Source: Oscillospiraceae bacterium
GTDB lineage: Bacteria; Bacillota; Clostridia; Oscillospirales; Oscillospiraceae
Assembly (NCBI GenBank): GCA_902761635.1
Contig: CACWLG010000006.1
Span: 75,121 to 139,120, forward strand
Direction of reading: 5' to 3'
DNA length: 64,000 nucleotides
The position numbers and the translations under genes were made by a program. Positions 59,870-64,000 of the stretch are shown here, piece by piece. Numbering within the stretch: the stretch's first letter is position 1; each line of letters opens with the position of its first letter. The notes under the pieces are model-generated. The model made no database searches. It was not told where the DNA came from and saw only the letters and a program-made list of their open reading frames with translations.

Positions 59870-61440
59870 TTATTGCCTACCCCAGAAATCTGCTTCTCAA
59901 ACTCATCCACAGGCATGGGCTTTGAGAGGAAGAAGCCCTGGCCCTCCGTGCAGGCGCATTTGCGCAGCATGGTAAGCTGCTCCATGTTCTCAATGCCCTC
60001 CACCGCAACTTTCAGGTTGATTTTTCTTGCCTGCTCAAAAACCGCGTTGAGCGCCCCTTGGTTCTGTCTTCCGTCAAAGCGGCGCAGATCCAGCTTCAGC
60101 AGATCGACAGAGAGCTTATTGATGGTGCTGAGAGAAATATAGTCTCCGTTGAAGCCGTCCATGATTACGCGGAAGCCATCCTGGCGCAGCCGTTCCTCTG
60201 CCTCCATTACAGACTCCGGAGATTGGAGATATGCGTTTTCTGCAATTTCCACCTCCAGATAACGGGGCGGAATGCGGTACTTCTTGAGCATTTCCTCCAG
60301 AAAGCCCGCAAGGTCCATGGCCAGGATGTCTGTTTTGGTGGCGTTGATTGCAAGCGGCATCGGGCGTATGCCGTTGTCAATCCAGCGGCGTATGGTTGCG
60401 AAAACACTCTCCCAGATATACTGGTCAAGCTTTGTGATATAGCCATTGTTTTCAAGGATGGGGATAAACACAGCCGGTGACACTGTGCCAAGTTTGCCGT
60501 GATTCCAGCGCACAAGGGCTTCTCCGCCAATGATATTTCGGGTGTTCAAATCATGCTTGGTCTGCAGGTAGAATACAAATTCGCCATTTCGCAGGCCTTC
60601 CAGGATCTGCGGCATGAGAATCTGCTCGTTCCCGCCGGAGACCGCATGCGCGGCACCGCCAATCTGGCCGGAAGCGGCGGAGAACCCCTGCCCCCTGGGC
60701 AGGCGTTCCAGAAGTTCGGTGATCTGTTTCAGCTCCTTCTGTTCGCGGTAACGCATCTGGTCGGCTACAGGCGGGATGACGTTCTTGTGAAACTCCTCCA
60801 CAAAAAGGCCAAGGTTCCGGCGCAGCATATTCCAGGAGATGCGATATATGATGTTGAACAGCAGCGACAGAATCATGCCGGCGATGGAGGTATAGAATGC
60901 AACCTGAATACCGGAGAGCAGCGTCTGGACGCTGGTCAGAGCGATCTCCACCGAGCTGAAGCCGATACCGCGAATGCCGATGATCAGGCCGATGAAGGTG
61001 CCGAGAATGCCGAGACCGGTCAGCGTTCCGGGAATCTGGAGCACCACGTTCTGCCAGCTGCGCAGGGCAAGAATGTCCTCATTGATATAATCCTCAATAT
61101 CCGTAAGCGCCTGGCCGGATTCGCGCTGCACCTGGACCTTCTCCTGATAATCTCGAAACAGGCCGTCCAGAGTACGCTGATGAAAGAAGTCTTCGATCTG
61201 TACCATGACAGACCAGGTGGAGCTTGTCTGAACCTCAAGGGCCCGTTCAATATTCGCCAGTCCCGTCTCAAAGGCATGGTAATACTGCACAACCGGCAGC
61301 ACGCCCAGTACCACCCCGGCCAACACAATAAACTCCATAATCACGATAAATACAGTGGATATGCTGTCTGGGGCATAGGACGTCAGAACAATGCCGCCTA
61401 TCAGTATGAATATTACAAGCGTATAAATCAGTCTTCGCAT
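59866..61440 (-). CDS. MotA/ExbB-like proton-channel domain fused to a degenerate EAL domain
   Basis: 524 aa. Two N-terminal TM helices (about 4-22, 28-54), a cytosolic helical stretch, then the channel helices PGTLTGLGILGTFIGLIIGI (137-156) and SGIQVAFYTSIAGMILSLL (176-194), the signature of the MotA/TolQ/ExbB superfamily. After a linker (200-270) comes an EAL domain (about 275-515). EAL (307-309), N366, E398, K449, E481 and Q501 remain, but the DDFG motif is DGFN (428-431), so it more likely senses c-di-GMP than degrades it. First gene of the main EPS operon; AGGAG is 6 nt before the ATG. Confidence 0.85.
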   Translation of the reverse strand: MRRLIYTLVIFILIGGIVLTSYAPDSISTVFIVIMEFIVLAGVVLGVLPVVQYYHAFETGLANIERALEVQTSSTWSVMVQIEDFFHQRTLDGLFRDYQEKVQVQRESGQALTDIEDYINEDILALRSWQNVVLQIPGTLTGLGILGTFIGLIIGIRGIGFSSVEIALTSVQTLLSGIQVAFYTSIAGMILSLLFNIIYRISWNMLRRNLGLFVEEFHKNVIPPVADQMRYREQKELKQITELLERLPRGQGFSAASGQIGGAAHAVSGGNEQILMPQILEGLRNGEFVFYLQTKHDLNTRNIIGGEALVRWNHGKLGTVSPAVFIPILENNGYITKLDQYIWESVFATIRRWIDNGIRPMPLAINATKTDILAMDLAGFLEEMLKKYRIPPRYLEVEIAENAYLQSPESVMEAEERLRQDGFRVIMDGFNGDYISLSTINKLSVDLLKLDLRRFDGRQNQGALNAVFEQARKINLKVAVEGIENMEQLTMLRKCACTEGQGFFLSKPMPVDEFEKQISGVGNK

Positions 61441-61779
61441 TTTAAACTCCTACCTATTTCATTGCTTGATTGGGATTGTGATAGACCGAGCCGGGACAAA
61501 ACAAAGCACAGTGAATAGATGTCTCTTTTTGCATCCAATGAAGGGCTTCAAGCCCTCAATCGTGAATAATCTGCCACAATCTGCCGTATCGTGCCGATGG
61601 ATGACTTTGAGCTCAAAGAAATTCCGATTCATTCAGTTGTATATGTACGTCTATTTGTTGACTTACAATTGTCTTATTTTATCATTAATTGCTTCGGTTT
61701 TCAAGAACTGGAAAGACAAAAAGCTGTCATCTCCTATGCAGTGTCAGTCAACCGGCACAGCCGCTCTTCTCCGCAGTTT
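61441..61779. other. Intergenic region: 5' leader of the main EPS operon
   Basis: 339 bases without a gene. It holds the predicted EPS promoter at its right end and a leader of about 230 nt with one short hairpin (AGGGCTTGAAGCCCT, around 61541-61556). I looked for a c-di-GMP riboswitch core and did not find one. Confidence 0.6.
61676..61703 (-). promoter_or_regulatory. Predicted promoter of the main EPS operon
   Basis: A minus-strand TTGAAA (61698-61703) is 16 nt from TAAAAT (61676-61681). This implies an untranslated leader of about 230 nt before the MotA-EAL gene. Confidence 0.5.
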
Positions 61780-62220
61780 CTAATTCAGCTCAAGCAGCAT
61801 TTTCACATGGGCAATTCCATCCTCAAGAAACTCCTCTGAGATCATGCGAAAGCCCTGTTTTTCGTAGAGCGCCCGTGCATAAGTCTGCGCCTCTAAATAG
61901 ACAGCATCCGCGTGAAAAAACTCCCTGGCGATTTGAATGCCCGCCTGCAGCACCCTGGTTCCCAGACCTGCTCGGCGCTTTGCCGCAATCACGCGCCCGA
62001 TCGTGACCCATTCGCTTTTTATTCCCCTGTCGAGGACGCGCAGATAGGCTTCGATCCCGTTTTCATCCTCCAGCCACACATGTACCGCTTTCTGATCGCA
62101 GCCGTCCAGTTCGGGATAAGGGCACTGCTGTTCCACAACAAAGACGTCCACGCGCAGTTTAAGGATCCGATACAGTTCGTCTGTCGTCAACTCTTTAAAT
62201 TCTTTAACACAAAGTGTCAT
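61780..62220 (-). CDS. GNAT acetyltransferase, ElaA type
   Basis: 146 aa. VKEFKELTTDELYRILKLRVDVFVVEQ is the ElaA-like opening (first half characteristic), followed by the acetyl-CoA loop AAKRRAGLGTRVLQAG and a C-terminal YEKQGFRMISEEFLEDG. It acetylates an amine on an unknown substrate. The start at 62220 follows AGAGG at about 10 nt; the longer frame to 62310 has no ribosome-binding site and overlaps the divergent glycosylase promoter. It ends just before the EPS leader. Confidence 0.88.
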   Translation of the reverse strand: MTLCVKEFKELTTDELYRILKLRVDVFVVEQQCPYPELDGCDQKAVHVWLEDENGIEAYLRVLDRGIKSEWVTIGRVIAAKRRAGLGTRVLQAGIQIAREFFHADAVYLEAQTYARALYEKQGFRMISEEFLEDGIAHVKMLLELN

Positions 62221-62249
62221 CTGCTTTTCGCCTCTCAAACAACAGATTC

Positions 62250-62278
62250 TTGCTTTTCCGGAAGCTGATCGGTATAAT
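62250..62278 (+). promoter_or_regulatory. Promoter of the DNA glycosylase gene
   Basis: TTGCTT (62250-62255) is 17 nt from TATAAT (62273-62278), 30 nt before the start codon. Confidence 0.7.
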
Positions 62279-62308
62279 AGGCAAAACGGGACAAAGGAGG
62301 CAGAAGCC

Positions 62309-62806
62309 ATGCCGAGAACAGAGATCGTGCACCCGTTTCCCCCGCTTTATAATGCTGACTCCCGTATTCTGATTCTTGGCTCCTTCCCTTCCGTCAAATC
62401 AAGGGAGCAGCGCTTTTTCTACGGCCACCCGCAGAACCGCTTCTGGCGTGTAATCGCAGGCGTCCTTCATTGCCCTGTCCCGCAGGAAATCCCGGAGAAA
62501 AAGGAATTGCTGCTGTCCCATGGCGTCGCCCTGTGGGATTCGATTGCCCGCTGTGAGATTTCTGGTTCCTCCGACGCCAGCATTGACCATGTCATACCAA
62601 ATGATTTGGGCCCCATTTTTGCTGGAGCCGGGATCCGGCAAGTCTTCTGCAATGGGAAAAAATCCTGGGAGATCTATCATAGATACAGCGAACCGCTGAC
62701 CGGGCGCACCGCTGTTTGTCTGCCGTCGACAAGTCCGGCCAATGCAGCCTGGTCCTATGACAGATTGCTGCAGACCTGGGAGGAGCGGCTTGCGCCATAT
62801 CTGTAA
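62309..62806 (+). CDS. DNA-deoxyinosine/uracil glycosylase (UDG superfamily)
   Basis: 165 aa, normal for the hypoxanthine-DNA glycosylase branch. LILGSFPSVKSREQRFFYGHPQNRFW is the motif 1 area (ends shown), with the LWDSIARCE region and LPSTSPANAAWS as the second motif. It removes deaminated bases from DNA to start base-excision repair. AAAGGAGG is about 8 nt before the ATG, with its own promoter. Monocistronic. Confidence 0.9.
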   Translation: MPRTEIVHPFPPLYNADSRILILGSFPSVKSREQRFFYGHPQNRFWRVIAGVLHCPVPQEIPEKKELLLSHGVALWDSIARCEISGSSDASIDHVIPNDLGPIFAGAGIRQVFCNGKKSWEIYHRYSEPLTGRTAVCLPSTSPANAAWSYDRLLQTWEERLAPYL

Positions 62807-62855
62807 AGCGTTTCAAAAAAAACCGCAAAATATTGGGCAAAAATGAAAAAAGCAC

Positions 62856-62884
62856 TTGAAATGTCCATTGAGCTGTGTTATACT
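62856..62884 (+). promoter_or_regulatory. Promoter of secG
   Basis: TTGAAA (62856-62861) is 17 nt from TATACT (62879-62884), about 45 nt before secG. Confidence 0.75.
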
Positions 62885-62927
62885 TCAAAAGCTGTTTAGT
62901 TTACAATAATCGAAAGGATCGAGATAC

Positions 62928-63164
62928 ATGTCTGCTCTTACTATTGTTTTCACTATTCTTCAGGTGCTCTCCGGCCTGGCCGTGACCGTTATCGTTCTTA
63001 TGCAAAGCGGCAAGAGCGCCGGTCTTTCCGGTTCGATTTCCGGCGGTGCTGATACCTTCCTTTCCAAGGGACAGGCCAAAACGCTGGATGCAAAGCTGGC
63101 AAAGGCAACCAAGTGGTTTGCTCTCGCTTTTGTTCTGCTGACCCTGATCCTCAACCTGATCTGA
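62928..63164 (+). CDS. secG: Protein translocase subunit SecG
   Basis: 78 aa with two TM helices (about 4-24 and 58-77). VTVIVLMQSGKSAGLSGSISGG is the SecG core between them (partly shown), followed by FLSKGQAKTLDAKLAKAT. It assists SecYE-mediated export at the membrane. AAAGGA precedes the ATG. It has its own promoter and terminator and stands alone; smpB/rnr, frequent neighbours in Firmicutes, do not follow within the window. Confidence 0.95.
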   Translation: MSALTIVFTILQVLSGLAVTVIVLMQSGKSAGLSGSISGGADTFLSKGQAKTLDAKLAKATKWFALAFVLLTLILNLI

Positions 63165-63180
63165 TTCTTTAATCCGAAAA

Positions 63181-63209
63181 AGGCGCTCATGTATTGAGCG
63201 TCTTTTTTT
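63181..63209 (+). terminator. Terminator after secG
   Basis: Arms AGGCGCTCA and TGAGCGTCT around a 5-nt loop are followed by seven T residues. Confidence 0.88.
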
Positions 63210-63540
63210 ATTCCCATTTTTCCCAGGTTTCCGGACAATAGCCCACCGTGGCCTGCTTTCCGTTACGCACAATGGGTGTTTTGAGGAGATAAGGAACCTC
63301 AAAAAGCTTGTCCATTTTAGCCTCTGTCGCAGCAAGGTATTGAAACAGCGGATAGTCCTGATCCGTGGGATCGACCATAGCCTCAAGTCCCACGGCATTT
63401 TTCACGCTGGCAAGCTCTCCCCTGCTCATCCCATATTTTAGAATATCAATGTACTGGTATTTGATTCGCCGTTCCTTGAACCAGCGTTCTGCTTTTTTTG
63501 TATCGAAGCATTTGCTTTTGCCGAATATTTGAATGTTCAT
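63208..63540 (-). CDS. ArsC/Spx-family thioredoxin-fold protein
   Basis: 110 aa. MNIQIFGKSKCFDTKKAERWFKERRI (start) matches the ArsC/Spx/YffB family, with Cys11 as the candidate redox residue and no second Cys of a CxxC. TPIVRNGKQATVGYCPE is the late cis-Pro and glycine region. Family members are arsenate reductases or the RNA-polymerase-binding regulator Spx; the sequence is closer to the ArsC-like group of unknown substrate. It starts 3 nt after the preceding small gene, so they form a pair. Confidence 0.85.
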   Translation of the reverse strand: MNIQIFGKSKCFDTKKAERWFKERRIKYQYIDILKYGMSRGELASVKNAVGLEAMVDPTDQDYPLFQYLAATEAKMDKLFEVPYLLKTPIVRNGKQATVGYCPETWEKWE

Positions 63541-63543
63541 TGC

Positions 63544-63708
63544 TCAGCCTCTCCGTAAAATGTTGGTATTCTTCGACTTTTTGGCTTTCCGCTCCCGGTT
63601 TGAAAAAGCCTCAAAGCCGCTGACAAGCTTCTTTTTTTGCGCAATTTCTTTTATTCTCTGATATTCACCCTTACAAGGATCTTTTTTTATGTTTTCTGCA
63701 GTTATCAT
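63544..63708 (-). CDS. 54-aa basic protein upstream of the ArsC/Spx-like gene
   Basis: 54 aa, not recognised. Very rich in Lys and Arg (IKEIAQKKKLVSGFEAFSNR), with one Cys and no TM helix. It is placed by the promoter TTGACA-17-TATACT at 63737-63765, which excludes the in-frame TTG at 63747 and leaves ATG 63708. The ribosome-binding site is weak (GGAA adjacent to the ATG). The 3-nt gap to the ArsC/Spx-like gene supports cotranslation; a role in the same pathway is inference. Confidence 0.5.
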   Translation of the reverse strand: MITAENIKKDPCKGEYQRIKEIAQKKKLVSGFEAFSNRERKAKKSKNTNILRRG

Positions 63709-64000
63709 TTCCGTAAAAGAAAGCTCGATCGCATTCAGTATATGCAATCAGGCTCCCACTGTCAAATATTTCTTCAAGTCTCTCTGGGACACGCCTTTCC
63801 ACGGCATCTCTGTATTGCGGCAGCATGGCGGGGGCTATTGCGAATAACACAGCGTTTGGGCTGGTGTTCGCAGCATCCCGATCAAGATCTTCACTTCATC
63901 TTGTACGTTTGTCAATGATGTGAGACCAAGAGATTGAGTTTGAAAGATGAGCGCGTTAGCTGTTGATGGAGGGAGGGCGTAGCCCGACCGGAGTCAGCAG
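63709..64000. other. Right-edge sequence with no assigned gene
   Basis: 292 bases. It holds the promoter of the 54-aa/ArsC-like pair at its left. Short open frames occur on both strands without Shine-Dalgarno sites. The last 60 bases (from about 63935) differ in character and contain GAGGGAGGGCGTAGCCCGAC. I cannot identify it; it may be the start of an element cut by the window edge. Confidence 0.3.
63737..63765 (-). promoter_or_regulatory. Promoter of the small basic protein/ArsC-like pair
   Basis: A minus-strand TTGACA (63760-63765) is 17 nt from TATACT (63737-63742). Confidence 0.75.

Noticed and set aside
58166-61440. Zorya-type phage defence system
   Set aside because: The ZorA/ZorB-like channel pair is similar in layout, but no ZorC/ZorD/ZorE-like nuclease or helicase genes are present; the neighbours are polysaccharide genes and the outer domain is not OmpA-like.
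61441-61675. c-di-GMP (GEMM) riboswitch in the EPS leader
   Set aside because: The conserved core and tetraloop-receptor pattern were not found on reading the leader on the minus strand.
63637-63918. Plus-strand frame at the right edge
   Set aside because: It overlaps the promoter and start of the minus-strand pair, lacks a Shine-Dalgarno site and has no recognisable domain.

Overview
The window reads as the chromosome of a low-to-mid GC Gram-positive anaerobe of the Clostridia, most likely an Oscillospirales/Ruminococcaceae-type gut bacterium. The support is a PPi-type phosphofructokinase, a T-box leader, RNase J, the recJ-rel-dtd order, XpaC/TelA, VanX/VanZ homologues, no outer-membrane genes, and strong TTGACA/TATAAT-like promoters with 17 bp spacers. 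Genus cannot be named from the sequence alone. No rRNA, tRNA, CRISPR array, prophage or insertion sequence was seen.

Left part (1-29.6 kb), mostly housekeeping. It holds the 3' end of pfk, a membrane-bound GGDEF-EAL protein, a GH28 glycosidase, a Ser-rich zinc-ribbon membrane protein, a hemolysin III homologue, an MFS transporter, a LOG-family protein, recJ-rel-dtd-MBL hydrolase, a Trp-T-box-controlled trpB2, a VanX-like dipeptidase, an ArsP_2-like transporter, a DHH phosphoesterase, a PRTase-like protein, rnj, recR and rpe, xpaC-telA, and the operon rbfA-nrnA-truB-ribF-PepSY gene. Scattered among these are very small genes with real promoters or Shine-Dalgarno sites. Two encode peptides with double-glycine leaders. 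One carries a Cpl-7-type (CW_7) wall-binding domain, the other a CxxC...H...H metal-site-like core.

Middle and right part (29.8-61.7 kb), a large exopolysaccharide locus. A left block has an initiating sugar-phosphate transferase, an APC permease, pgm, manA, manC and a secreted GH26 mannanase. A divergent promoter region then drives a GDP-mannose-dehydrogenase-like gene and asnB on the plus strand. The main minus-strand operon runs from about 61.7 kb down to 41.8 kb. In transcription order it encodes: a MotA/ExbB-like channel fused to a degenerate EAL domain; a MotB/ExbD-like partner with extracellular Cna-B-like domains; a Wzz/BY-kinase with an unusual membrane tail; a 67-aa single-pass protein; a VanZ homologue; Wzy; Wzx; a glycosyltransferase fused to a putative alpha/alpha barrel; a polytopic protein fused to acyltransferase-3; a GT4; a second AsnB; and another GT4. 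The sugar genes point to a mannose/mannuronate-containing polymer, possibly amidated and acylated.

The most unusual system is the first gene pair of this operon. It is a putative ion-driven stator-type complex whose cytosolic part is a c-di-GMP-type EAL domain and whose outer part is a Cna-B stalk, translationally coupled and leading a Wzx/Wzy polysaccharide operon. The right edge (61.8-64 kb) holds a GNAT gene, a hypoxanthine/uracil-DNA glycosylase, secG, an ArsC/Spx-like gene with a small basic protein, and unassigned sequence.
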